From the NCBI GenBank assembly GCA_035495555.1, contig DATJFQ010000051.1, positions 1 through 20,154 of the forward strand: DNA of 20,154 nt, written 5' to 3'. Below the pieces are notes generated by a model, which saw nothing but the letters and a program-made list of their open reading frames with translations, did not search any database and was not told the origin of the DNA. Positions 1 to 8,183 of this stretch are shown in pieces. The translations under genes were made by a program, and so were the position numbers. This stretch comes from DATJFQ01 sp035495555 (GTDB lineage: Bacteria; Acidobacteriota; Vicinamibacteria; Vicinamibacterales; 2-12-FULL-66-21). How positions within the stretch are numbered: the stretch's first letter is position 1; the number at the start of each line of letters is the position of its first letter.

Positions 1-137
1 CTGCCTGAAGGCAGGCCTGAAGGCCTGCGCTACACCATCGGCCGGGCTATAGCCCCCAGCACCCCGCGCGAAGCGCGGAAGCCCGGCACGCATCCGAGGC
101 ACGCAGCCCCCTGGCACCCCGCGCGAAGCGCGGATTG
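1..137. repeat. Intergenic hairpin-repeat cluster at the window edge
   Basis: This stretch has no gene. It contains several short inverted repeats. Positions 1-14 read CTGCC-TGAA-GGCAG, and 11-28 read GCAGGC-CTGAAG-GCCTGC. Two copies of a hairpin, CCGCGC-GAA-GCGCGG, lie at 64-78 and 119-133, each preceded by CC. A longer unit, 94-133, recurs in inverted orientation near the other end of the window (19588-19626). The 11-28 palindrome recurs with one base changed at 15944-15961. These look like dispersed intergenic repeat elements (REP-like); no transposase is near. Confidence 0.6.
119..133 (-). terminator. GC hairpin just downstream of the M14 peptidase stop
   Basis: A 6-bp perfect stem (CCGCGC/GCGCGG) with a GAA loop lies 4 bases after the stop codon of the peptidase gene on the minus strand. 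No T-tract follows, so it is not a classical intrinsic terminator. The same hairpin occurs elsewhere in the window as part of a repeat. It may still act as an mRNA 3' end stabiliser. Confidence 0.3.
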
Positions 138-3100
138 TTACTTCGCGTCCAGCTTCCGCCCCGCATCCAGGTGGTCATGGTTCAGGATCGCGTTGAACAC
201 CAGGAAATAACTCCCCTGCGTCTCGCCGCGCCAGATCGGGTTGTTCGCGAACACGACGACGTGGCCCTTCTCGACGGGTACGTCGACGACCATGGGCCGC
301 TGCGCCAGCTCGTTGCCGCCGTCGAGAAGACCGGAGACGAGCAGGTCTCGCGCGTCGCCGAACCGCATCACCACCCGGGGACGGTACTGCGGCGGGATGA
401 TGTTGATCCCGTTGCGGCGCTGCTCCTCCTGAATCGGCGCGTACTGCCAGGCCTCCACGTGCGGCTGTTCTTCGGGCGGCCCGAGCTGCGCGAACCCCTG
501 CGGCTGATCCTGATCGTCCGGCGTCCCCCGACCAGTCACGCGGCGCGGACCCGCTTCGCCGGCCGCGCCACCGCGGCCGCCGCCCCGCCCGCCGGCCGTG
601 GCGCTGACGCCGAAGAGCGGCGGGTTGTCCGCGTAGATGGAGAGGTCGTCCGCGTAGCCGTAGGCAATCGGGCTCGCGCCGTCGACCACTTTCGACTTCA
701 GGATGCTGCCGATCACCTTCAGCCGCTGACCGTTGGCCGCCGAGACGCCCTGGGTGAGGCCGTAGTTGACGGCGAAGTCCGCCGTGTCCTCGACGGTGAT
801 GAGGAGACCGCCGTCGTGCACGAATTTCTGCAGGTGCATCAAGCCGTCCCAACCCATGCCGGGACGAATGTCGTCCGTCGAATCGATCTTTCCGATGTTC
901 GGCGTCAGCTCCGTCGTCTTCCAGGGGATCGGGTTGCCATACATGGGCATCCCTTCGATAATCGCGCGTCCCGCGCGGCCGCCGACGGGCGGGAAGAGGA
1001 TGACGTCGTACTTCGAGTGAAGGTCGGCCTCTTTGGCGACGTCCTGCGTGCTGATGTAATCAAACGGGACGCCGCGGAAGTCCAGCGTCTGCCGCCACCA
1101 GCCTTCGTCCTGCGTGTTGATCCATGTGTGCAGAAGCGCGATTCGCGCGGGCGCGGACGCGTGCGTCTTGACCGAGGGCGCCGACGCGGCCGCCACGGCC
1201 TTGATGCCCAGATCCGCGGTCGCCTTGGCGACCTCGTCTCCGGCGGCCCCGCTGATGATGAACGAGCCGCGGTTGAAGTGCGCGTCGCCCGAGTCGAACG
1301 GCTCTTCCGAGACGTCGAACTTCGCGTTCTTCAGGCGATAGCGAAGCGAGATGAGCGACGGGTCGGTGTTGTTGTTGACGAGATACACGGCTCCCGTGCC
1401 GCTGATGCCGCCCGGCGCAGCCACTGCGCCTTTGACCGGCTCCATCGCCGCGTCGAGCACTTTTGCATCGGTCACGCGCGTGACCTTCACGTTGAACACT
1501 TCGGGGAAGGTCCATCCGGTATCGTCGTACGGCTGGCGCTGCGGATCGTCTGGCGCCCAGTACTGATAGTCGAGCAGCGCGTCCGCGATCCGGCTGAACG
1601 GCTGATCCATCCGGACGATGTATGAGCCGGCAGGGAAGGTGTGACTTTCGGTGGTCGGACGATTCCCGCGGCCGCCCCGACCCGCGCCTTGCGCCGACGA
1701 TTGCGCCTCGTCGCCTGCGCCCTGAGCCGCGGGGGTCGACGCACCGCCTTCGCCGCCGCCACGCGGCGCGGTGCGTTTCACCGGTATCGTGACGGTGAAC
1801 GGCTGCGTCGCGCGTGAGATCTCGACGCGCTGCGTCTGAAGAATCTTCAGCAGATCGGCCTGCGCGCCCGGCCGCGGGTCATCGCCCGCGAACACGTAGG
1901 CCGCGGGTCCCTCGGTCTTCGGCTTCAGAATCGACCGCTTGCTCTTCAGGTAATAGTTCTTGAGGAAATACTGCGTGTTGTCCGCGAACTGATTGAGCGA
2001 GACGAGCAGGCCGGTCTCCTCGTAGTTGTTGTTGTTGCGCTGCGACCACATCGCTTTGGGAAGCGGCGGATTCGGCCGATACCACGTCCGGGAGGTCTGC
2101 GACGGCGGGAGCGATCGCTCGACCGTGTCCGCGCCGCCGTTGCCGAACGTTTCATAGAGGCGGCTGATGCCGTTGTGCATCGCGGCGATGAACATCAGGT
2201 AGCCGGGCGACCACGTGTCGAAGGTGCCGTGGGTGAAGACGCCCGGCATGCCGAACTTGGTCATCTCTTCGACGTTGTTGTAGCCGATCATCTGCCATTC
2301 GCTGGCGAGGATCGGATCAATCCAGGCGTTATACGGACCGTCGCCGACCGTGTTGTCGTAGAGGTACGGCACCGATTCGTGCAGGTCGTGGAGGACCTGC
2401 GCGTGCTGGTCGACGTACGTGTTCAGCACGTTCTTCGTCAGGTCCAGCGTGACGCCCATCGCGTCGCGGTTGTTGTCGTGCGCCACGTATTTGCCCCAAT
2501 ACAGCGTGCCCGGCCAGTTCTTTCCGGGGTTGGCGAGATGCCAGCGGTAAACGTCGACGTGGCGGTCGCGCCCGTCGACCTCGACGATCGGCGTGACCAG
2601 CGTGATCAGCTTGCTGCGGATCTTCTGAATGTACGGGCTGTCATCCACGGCCAGCCTGTAGACGAGTTCCATCAACGCGGTCGGCGCGCCGGTTTCCGGC
2701 GAATGGATCGTGCCCGTGATGTAGTAAATCGGCACGACGCCGCCCGTGATGATGCGGTCCGCTTCCGCATCGTTCATGTTGATCGTGCGAGGGTCGGCGA
2801 GCTTCGCGAGGTTCGCGCGGTTGGCGTCGAGCTTCGCGAGGTTCGCTTCCGACGACACGGCGACGGCGATCATCTCGCGCCCTTCTTCCGTCTTGCCGAT
2901 CGAGATCACTTTCACACGCGGGCTGGCCTTTTCGACCAGGCGCATGTATTGATAAACCTCGGTGGAATAGGGGAGGATGCCGGGCGCGCCCGCCACGTCC
3001 TTCAACACCGCCATGGGCGTCGGCACGGTCTTCGATGCCGGGAGATAATCTACGAGCGGCGACGTGAAATACGGCGCGGTGGTGTATTCCTTGATCTTCG

Positions 3101-3257
3101 CCGTGTAGGCCTCGTCAACCGGCTGTCTGGTATCGCGCGCGTATGGATTGGCGGCAGACGGCGGGGCTGGCGCCTGGGCGGCTCCGGTGATCCCGGCGGA
3201 CAGTATCAGGACGGCCAGGACCGCCACGAGCGCCCACTGGGACATGCGTCGTGTCAT
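138..3257 (-). CDS. Secreted M14-family zinc carboxypeptidase-like protein with C-terminal glutamine-amidotransferase-like region
   Basis: The protein has 1039 residues. The start is ATG at 3257, chosen because GAGGT lies 9 bases upstream and a signal peptide follows (MTRR, hydrophobic residues 8-24, small residues then AAQ). Upstream in-frame codons would only add an unlikely, Arg-rich 56 residues. Residues about 95-400 carry the M14 metallopeptidase pattern: HSPE (His185, Glu188) as the HxxE zinc motif, a DNNRD segment at 261-265, and HDLHES (His290/His293) as the candidate third ligand. M14 enzymes remove C-terminal residues from peptides. The region starting RIALLHTW resembles the GATase-like/ThuA-like fold often attached to large M14 proteins. 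Two Gly/Arg-rich low-complexity linkers interrupt the second half. It probably acts in the periplasm or outside the cell on peptide nutrients. There is no obvious link to the potassium genes. The exact substrate is unknown. Confidence 0.85.
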   Translation of the reverse strand: MTRRMSQWALVAVLAVLILSAGITGAAQAPAPPSAANPYARDTRQPVDEAYTAKIKEYTTAPYFTSPLVDYLPASKTVPTPMAVLKDVAGAPGILPYSTEVYQYMRLVEKASPRVKVISIGKTEEGREMIAVAVSSEANLAKLDANRANLAKLADPRTINMNDAEADRIITGGVVPIYYITGTIHSPETGAPTALMELVYRLAVDDSPYIQKIRSKLITLVTPIVEVDGRDRHVDVYRWHLANPGKNWPGTLYWGKYVAHDNNRDAMGVTLDLTKNVLNTYVDQHAQVLHDLHESVPYLYDNTVGDGPYNAWIDPILASEWQMIGYNNVEEMTKFGMPGVFTHGTFDTWSPGYLMFIAAMHNGISRLYETFGNGGADTVERSLPPSQTSRTWYRPNPPLPKAMWSQRNNNNYEETGLLVSLNQFADNTQYFLKNYYLKSKRSILKPKTEGPAAYVFAGDDPRPGAQADLLKILQTQRVEISRATQPFTVTIPVKRTAPRGGGEGGASTPAAQGAGDEAQSSAQGAGRGGRGNRPTTESHTFPAGSYIVRMDQPFSRIADALLDYQYWAPDDPQRQPYDDTGWTFPEVFNVKVTRVTDAKVLDAAMEPVKGAVAAPGGISGTGAVYLVNNNTDPSLISLRYRLKNAKFDVSEEPFDSGDAHFNRGSFIISGAAGDEVAKATADLGIKAVAAASAPSVKTHASAPARIALLHTWINTQDEGWWRQTLDFRGVPFDYISTQDVAKEADLHSKYDVILFPPVGGRAGRAIIEGMPMYGNPIPWKTTELTPNIGKIDSTDDIRPGMGWDGLMHLQKFVHDGGLLITVEDTADFAVNYGLTQGVSAANGQRLKVIGSILKSKVVDGASPIAYGYADDLSIYADNPPLFGVSATAGGRGGGRGGAAGEAGPRRVTGRGTPDDQDQPQGFAQLGPPEEQPHVEAWQYAPIQEEQRRNGINIIPPQYRPRVVMRFGDARDLLVSGLLDGGNELAQRPMVVDVPVEKGHVVVFANNPIWRGETQGSYFLVFNAILNHDHLDAGRKLDAK

Positions 3258-3321
3258 CAGCAACGTACCTCGTAAAAGATAGGGCGGAAAAGCGTTTGGG
3301 ATTCTATCAGAGAGTTTCGGC

Positions 3322-4407
3322 GTGCAGCTTGCACCGGAGCCGCCCGTGGTCCGCCGCGAGCTGACCGGCGCGCGCCTGCAGGGCGTCGCAACCGAACGGC
3401 TGAGTCTCACGAACAGGAACGGCATCCGCCTCGACGCCCTTACTTACGGCGGCATCATCGCGTCCCTGATCGTTCCCGATCGCTCCGGCATCCCCGGCGA
3501 CATCGTCCTCGGCTTCGACGACGCGGCGCGTTACGGCGAGACTCCGCTGCCCCCGTATTTCGGCGCCATCATCGGACGATACGCGAACCGGATCGCGCGC
3601 GGGCGGTTCACGCTGGACGGCCGCACGTATGCGCTTCCGATCAACGATCCACCCAATTCCCTGCACGGCGGCGTGCGCGGCTTCGACAAGCGCGTCTGGC
3701 TGGCGGAGACCCGCAAGGTGCCCGGCGCCGAGACCGTGAAGTTCACGCGCGTGAGCCCTGACGGCGAGGAGGGGTATCCGGGATCCGTCGAACTGCGCGT
3801 CAGCTACACGCTGCGCGACAGCAACGAACTCGTCGTCGAGTATCGTGCGATCACGAGCGCGCCGACGCCGATCAACCTCACCCAGCACACATATTTCAAC
3901 CTGGGCGCCGGAACTTGCGACGACGTGCTCGGACACGAATTGACGATCGCCGCGGACCGGTTCACGCCCGTGGACGACACGATGATCCCGACCGGCGCCT
4001 GCGCGCCGGTCAAGGGGACGCCCTTCGACTTCTGCGATCCGGTCCCCATCGGCGCCCGGATCGGGGCCGACGACGAGCAGATCGCGCGGGCGGGCGGCTA
4101 CGATCACAATTGGGTGCTGAATCACACCGGCGAAGGCGTCGCGCGCGCCGCGCGCCTCCGCGACCCGTCGAGCGGCCGCGTGGTCGAAATCTGGACGACG
4201 GAACCCGGCATCCAGGTGTATACGGGCAACAAGCTGAATGGATCCATGGTGGGGAAGGGCAACCGCCCATACGGAAAACACGCGGGCGTCTGCCTCGAGA
4301 CGCAGCACTTTCCCGATTCCCCGAATCACCCGCAGTTCCCGTCGACCATCCTGAAGCCAAATGAAGAGTACAGGTCGACCAGCATCTATCGCTTTCTGGT
4401 CGAGTGA
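3322..4407 (+). CDS. galM: Aldose 1-epimerase (galactose mutarotase)
   Basis: The protein has 361 residues, close to the family's usual 340-360. It interconverts the alpha and beta anomers of aldoses such as galactose and glucose. Family signatures are in order: the GRYANRIARGRF block (85-96), NSLHGG with His115, QHTYFNL with His189, DHNWVLN (261-267) and LETQHFPDSPNH with Glu326. By comparison with E. coli GalM, His115 and His189 would be the substrate-binding/acid histidines and Glu326 the catalytic base. There is no signal peptide, so it is cytoplasmic. The GTG at 3322 has no clear ribosome-binding site, so the start is uncertain by some residues; the conserved part begins at about residue 20. 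The gene diverges from the M14 peptidase with a 64-bp gap. No other sugar gene is near, so it is probably a stand-alone housekeeping gene. Confidence 0.92.
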   Translation: MQLAPEPPVVRRELTGARLQGVATERLSLTNRNGIRLDALTYGGIIASLIVPDRSGIPGDIVLGFDDAARYGETPLPPYFGAIIGRYANRIARGRFTLDGRTYALPINDPPNSLHGGVRGFDKRVWLAETRKVPGAETVKFTRVSPDGEEGYPGSVELRVSYTLRDSNELVVEYRAITSAPTPINLTQHTYFNLGAGTCDDVLGHELTIAADRFTPVDDTMIPTGACAPVKGTPFDFCDPVPIGARIGADDEQIARAGGYDHNWVLNHTGEGVARAARLRDPSSGRVVEIWTTEPGIQVYTGNKLNGSMVGKGNRPYGKHAGVCLETQHFPDSPNHPQFPSTILKPNEEYRSTSIYRFLVE

Positions 4408-4589
4408 GAAGACAGCAACGACGCAATTTCACAGCTCCACAACTACTCGAGGAGAACAAACTCGCTCGGGCGACCGCCGCACGTACGAGCGACAGCCACT
4501 GGCCGCTGAGACGCGCCCACGGCTGACACCGAGATCCCGAAGGCGCGAAGATCCCGAAAAGCTAGCGAAAAGCCGTTGGCTCGTACCGC
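4408..4589. repeat. Convergent intergenic gap with a copy of a CGAAGGCGCGAAG-type repeat
   Basis: This gap lies between two converging genes. Positions 4532-4550 share 19 identical bases with 19708-19726, inside the direct repeat near the window end. The sequence continues as GATCCCGAAAAGC, a degenerate second unit. I see no gene or clear terminator. The repeat is probably a dispersed intergenic element of this genome. Confidence 0.45.
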
Positions 4590-6440
4590 TCAGCGTTCCA
4601 GATGAAAGGGTACGCTGGTCACGACGACGCGCGGCCGAAAGAGCAACGCGCCTTTGATGAGCAGCGCGCGCTGGTTGTGCAGCAGGTGCTGCCACCAGCG
4701 GTGGGGTACGAACTCCGGCAATACGACGGTAATGAAGTCGTCCGGGTGGTTCATCTGCAACTGTTCGATGTACTCCAGAAGCGGCTCGAGCAGAGAACGG
4801 TACGACGATTCGAGAACGTCCAGCCGTGTGCCGCCGCCCCAGCGGCACCACTCCTGGCGGACACGCTCGGTTTCCGGGCCGCCGGTATCGACGAAGATCG
4901 CCCGGACGTCACCCGACAGGCTGCGCGCGTACGACAACGCCTGGAGGACCGCCCGGTGAACACCGCCGATCGGGATCAAGACAGTGCTGTGGTGCGGCGC
5001 GTCTCCCCGCCAGGCTGCGAGCGACAGTTGTTCCGCGACATGCTGGTAGTGACGTCTCGTCGTTTTGAAGAGCGCCACCAGGATCGGAATGAGCACGATG
5101 ATGATCCATGCACCCTCGACCGCCTTCGTAGCGGCGACGATGCAGAGTACGACGAACGTCGCGATCGCGCCGACAGCGTTGATGGCCGCGCCGCTGCGCC
5201 AGCCGTGCGCGCGCTCGCGGAACCAGTGCCGCACCATCCCGGACTGCGACAGCGTGAACGAGATGAAGACGCCAATCATGTAGAGCGGAATGAGAGCGTG
5301 GGTGTCGCCGCGGAATAGGACCAGCAGCAGTCCGGCGAACACGCTCAACACGAGGATGCCGTTCGAAAAGGCGAGCCGATCACCCTGGTTCGCGAACTGG
5401 CGCGGCAGGTAGCCGTCTCGCGACACGATCGACGCGAGCCGCGGGAAATCCGAGTACGCGGTGTTCGCCGCGAGCACCAGGATCAGCATCGTGGCAGCCT
5501 GCACGCACAGGTACAGGACGCCGCGGCCGCCGAAGGTCGCCCGCGCGATCTGCGAGACGACCGTTTCGGTCGCGGAGGGGACGACGCGATACACATGTGC
5601 CAGCGCCGTAATCCCGAGGAACATCGTGATCGCCAGCGCCGCCATAGCGAGGAGAACGGCCACCGCGTTCCGTGATTCCGGCGGCCGGAACGCCGGGACG
5701 CCGTTCGACACGGCTTCCACGCCGGTCATGGCGGTGCAGCCGTTGGAGAACGCGGTCAGGAGCGCAAACAGGCCAAGCGTGGCCGATCCGATCGGCAACG
5801 CGTTCTCCGGCGTGATCGGATGCACCGTACCGGTAACCCAGCGGTATGCGCCGGCGCCGATCAGCGACAGGATCATCACGATGAAGAAGTATGTCGGCAG
5901 CGCAAAGATCTGCCCTGACTCGCGGATGCCGCGCAGATTCCCCAGGGTGAGCACCGCCAGGAAGACAAGCGAGAGCCACACCGGGTTGATGTGCAGCGCT
6001 GGAAACGCCGACGTGACCGCCGCGACGCCCGCGGCGATGCTCACCGCCACCGTGAGCGTGTAGTCGATGAGCAGCGCGGCAGCCGCGACGAGAGCCGGCA
6101 TGGCGCCGAGGTTGTCCTTCGACACGATGTACGCGCCGCCGCCGCTCGGGTACGCATGGATCGTCTGGCGATAGGAGAACACGACGATCGCAAGGAGCGT
6201 TGCGATCAGGATGCCGATTGGCGTGGAGAACGAGAGCGCCGCCAGGCCGCCCGCCACCAGGACGCGCAGAATCTCCTCGGTCGCATACGCGACGGACGAC
6301 AGCGCGTCGGAGGACAGGACCGCGAGTCCCGTCAGCCTGGAGAGCCGCTCGTGATGGGCAAGGTGATTGGGGATCGGGCGGCCGACGATGAGCCGCTTGA
6401 ACGCCGTGAACGTGCCGCCGTCTGGCAAGGCTGTTTCCAA
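4590..6440 (-). CDS. kimA: KimA-type (KUP-like APC superfamily) potassium importer
   Basis: The protein has 616 residues; B. subtilis KimA (YdaO) has 607, and the two resemble each other along their whole length. It imports K+ with H+ across the inner membrane. Twelve hydrophobic segments (about 35-440) precede a cytoplasmic C-terminal domain with a USP-like start (TVLIPIGGV) and the family ending HNQ...VVTSVPFHLER. With an offset of 9, the K+ ligands reported for KimA are all present: Asp45 and Tyr52 in LSSDALSSVAY, and Asp126 and Thr130 in LLIDYTLTVAV. No ATG is available. TTG at 6440 follows an in-frame TGA directly; TTG at 6428 is the alternative, with GGA 7 bases upstream. A c-di-AMP riboswitch ends 3 bases before the first TTG, and a KdpE-like operator lies upstream. 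High c-di-AMP is expected to shut the gene off. Confidence 0.93.
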   Translation of the reverse strand: METALPDGGTFTAFKRLIVGRPIPNHLAHHERLSRLTGLAVLSSDALSSVAYATEEILRVLVAGGLAALSFSTPIGILIATLLAIVVFSYRQTIHAYPSGGGAYIVSKDNLGAMPALVAAAALLIDYTLTVAVSIAAGVAAVTSAFPALHINPVWLSLVFLAVLTLGNLRGIRESGQIFALPTYFFIVMILSLIGAGAYRWVTGTVHPITPENALPIGSATLGLFALLTAFSNGCTAMTGVEAVSNGVPAFRPPESRNAVAVLLAMAALAITMFLGITALAHVYRVVPSATETVVSQIARATFGGRGVLYLCVQAATMLILVLAANTAYSDFPRLASIVSRDGYLPRQFANQGDRLAFSNGILVLSVFAGLLLVLFRGDTHALIPLYMIGVFISFTLSQSGMVRHWFRERAHGWRSGAAINAVGAIATFVVLCIVAATKAVEGAWIIIVLIPILVALFKTTRRHYQHVAEQLSLAAWRGDAPHHSTVLIPIGGVHRAVLQALSYARSLSGDVRAIFVDTGGPETERVRQEWCRWGGGTRLDVLESSYRSLLEPLLEYIEQLQMNHPDDFITVVLPEFVPHRWWQHLLHNQRALLIKGALLFRPRVVVTSVPFHLER

Positions 6441-6600
6441 TCAGCCGGCGAGGTTAGCTGACGGGCTAGAGGTTGGAATCCTCTTCCCGCCTTCGCGCTC
6501 CGATCGCAACCATCGGTGCGCTCCGGCGGGATTCGCCCCGGCGGCCTCAATTGACCGCGGTGGTTCCCCCGCGCGCCGGGGGTCGGCCGGCGCTTTGGCC
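6441..6600 (-). promoter_or_regulatory. ydaO-type c-di-AMP riboswitch in the kimA leader
   Basis: Read on the minus strand, the leader contains the conserved blocks of the ydaO/yuaA aptamer in the right order. P1 is GCCGGC (6591-6586) pairing with GCCGGC (6449-6444). A CCCCC/GGGGG hairpin ends in GGGGGAACC (6570-6562). GGGGCGAATCCC follows (6539-6528). Next is a hairpin AGAGG-ATTCCAA-CCTCT (about 6486-6470). The hallmark 3' block GCCCGTCAGCTAACCTCG lies at 6466-6449. The known Thermoanaerobacter and Bacillus ydaO RNAs, as I remember them, show the same blocks (GAGGAACC, GGGGTTAATC, CCGACAGCTAACTCCG). The aptamer controls KimA-type K+ importers in Bacillus, which matches the gene behind it. 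There is no terminator between the aptamer and the start codon, so control is probably translational. Confidence 0.9.
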
Positions 6601-6623
6601 TGTTCTGAGTCTAGCCAGCGGGG

Positions 6624-6640
6624 CATAAAAAAGCCGTAAA
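6624..6640 (-). promoter_or_regulatory. Putative KdpE operator between kimA and kdpD-C
   Basis: On the minus strand the site reads TTTACG-GCTTT-TTTATG, followed by CCCCGC. The E. coli KdpE operator, from memory, is TTTATA-CTTTT-TTTACA followed by CCCCGC. It shares the direct-repeat half-sites, the 5-bp spacer and even the flanking C-run. The site lies between divergent kimA and the kdpD-C/kdpE pair, upstream of the riboswitch. A second site of the same form is at 13836-13852. It probably activates one or both promoters at low K+. Confidence 0.7.
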
Positions 6641-6674
6641 GAGCCAGCTCCGCCGTGCGCGCTACCATGTCAGC

Positions 6675-8183
6675 GTGCGGCGTCGTCCTGTTCAACTGAT
6701 GCTGGCTGCCGGTGCCCTTGGCGCAGCAACCATTGCCCTCAGGAGCCTCGCGCCGCACTCGCCGACGACGATCGCGCTCGGGTACCTGCTCGTGGTGCTG
6801 TTCGTGGCGGCGTATGCCGATCTCAGGGTGGCGGTCGCGGCCTCGGCGGCCGCGATGCTGTGCTTCAACTTCTTTTTCCTGCCCCCGGTAGGCACCTTCA
6901 CGATTGCCGACCCGCAGAACTGGGTCGCCCTGGCCGCTTTTCTCGTCGTGAGCATCGTCGCGAGTAATCTGTCGGCGTCCGCCCGGGCCCGGGCTACAGA
7001 GGCGCTGGAACGCCGGCGGGAGGTGTCGCGGCTGTTCGACCTCACGCGTGACATCCTGCTCACCACCGAGCAGGAGGGGGCGCTCCACGCCGTCGCCCGA
7101 CACGTCGCCCGCCGCTTCAACCAGGACACCGTCGCAATCTGCCTGCCGCGTCCGTCCGGAGCCTGGGACATTCATCATGGCGGAGAAGCGATGCCGGAGA
7201 TCCCGCCCGACGATCTCAGCGAGGCCTACGCGCGTGCGCGGGGGACGCTCGAGTTCGACGCCCGGACGCGAGCCTACGCCGGCCACCGGCAAGTGGAAGC
7301 GGCGGGCCGACGGCCGCTGATGATGGCGCCAATCCGGCTCGGTACGCGCGCCATCGGGCTGCTGATCCTCGGAGGCGCCCCGCTGGATCCCGGCACGCAC
7401 GATGCGGTCGCCGGGATCGTGGCGATCGCGATCGAGCGGCATCAATTCCTTGCCGAGCGGCGCGCGGCCGAACTGGCGCGGCAGCGGGCAGAGTTGTCGT
7501 CGGCGCTCCTGGCGTCGCTGAGCCACGATCTCCGGACGCCGTTGACGGCCATTCGTACCGCCGTCACCAATCTCGACACGCCCGCCGCGCAGGCCGACGA
7601 ACGCCACGGGCAGGCTCGCATTGCGGTGGAACAGCTGGACCGGCTGCAGCGGCTCTTCGAGGAGATCCTGGACATGGCGCGAATCGAGGCACACTCGGTT
7701 CATCCGGATCGGCTCTGGGTGACGCCGTCCGAGATCATCGAGGCCGCGGTGAGCTACGCGGGCAGCAGCCTCGACGGGCACGTGCTGCAGATTGAGGCCC
7801 GCGCAGACTCCGCTGTCGAAACGGATCCGCGCCTGACCTCGTCGGCGCTGGCACACCTGCTCGAGAACGCCGCCGCCTATTCGCCGGCGGGCGCAACGAT
7901 CGAAGTGCGCGGGTGGACGGACGAGCAGGGTGCCCGTCTGACCGTCCGCGACCACGGCAACGGGATCCCCGAGCAGGAAATGGAGCACCTGTTCGAACCG
8001 TTCTTCCGCGGCGCACGCGCGCGACAGCTCGGGCCGGGCACCGGTATGGGCCTCGCGATCACGCGCGGTCTCCTCGCGGCCGAAGGCGGGCGCGTCTGGG
8101 GAGAGAACATCCCCGGCAACGGCGCCCAGTTCACGATCGCGGTACCTGGCGGCGTGCGCGCCCTCGCGGCTGAGGACGCATGA
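6675..8183 (+). CDS. kdpD: Histidine-kinase half of KdpD (DUF4118, GAF-like, HisKA, HATPase)
   Basis: The protein has 502 residues and corresponds to the C-terminal half of E. coli KdpD (894 residues). Four hydrophobic segments (about 8-97) form the KdpD membrane domain, including the conserved FNFFFLPPVGTFTI block (64-77). A GAF-like domain follows (about 125-255). The HisKA box is LSHDLRTPLTAI with phospho-acceptor His284. The ATPase has the N box HLLENAAAYSP (394-404), G1 DHGNG (426-430) and G2 GTGMGL (455-460). It autophosphorylates and passes phosphate to KdpE, whose gene overlaps it by 4 bases (ATGA). The KdpD N-terminal ATP-binding and USP domains are missing here and are encoded separately at 13895-15025. 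The start is GTG 6675; no Shine-Dalgarno is visible, and a TACCAT at 6663-6668 could be a -10 box, which would make the transcript nearly leaderless. Confidence 0.9.
   Translation: MRRRPVQLMLAAGALGAATIALRSLAPHSPTTIALGYLLVVLFVAAYADLRVAVAASAAAMLCFNFFFLPPVGTFTIADPQNWVALAAFLVVSIVASNLSASARARATEALERRREVSRLFDLTRDILLTTEQEGALHAVARHVARRFNQDTVAICLPRPSGAWDIHHGGEAMPEIPPDDLSEAYARARGTLEFDARTRAYAGHRQVEAAGRRPLMMAPIRLGTRAIGLLILGGAPLDPGTHDAVAGIVAIAIERHQFLAERRAAELARQRAELSSALLASLSHDLRTPLTAIRTAVTNLDTPAAQADERHGQARIAVEQLDRLQRLFEEILDMARIEAHSVHPDRLWVTPSEIIEAAVSYAGSSLDGHVLQIEARADSAVETDPRLTSSALAHLLENAAAYSPAGATIEVRGWTDEQGARLTVRDHGNGIPEQEMEHLFEPFFRGARARQLGPGTGMGLAITRGLLAAEGGRVWGENIPGNGAQFTIAVPGGVRALAAEDA

Noticed and set aside
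3307..4329. Long open frame on the minus strand over the epimerase gene
   Set aside because: It is the antisense shadow of galM, whose plus-strand protein has all family motifs; GC-rich DNA often leaves such frames open.
6441..7988. 515-residue minus-strand frame over the histidine kinase and the intergenic region
   Set aside because: It is antisense to the clear kinase gene, is Arg-rich and has no recognisable domain.
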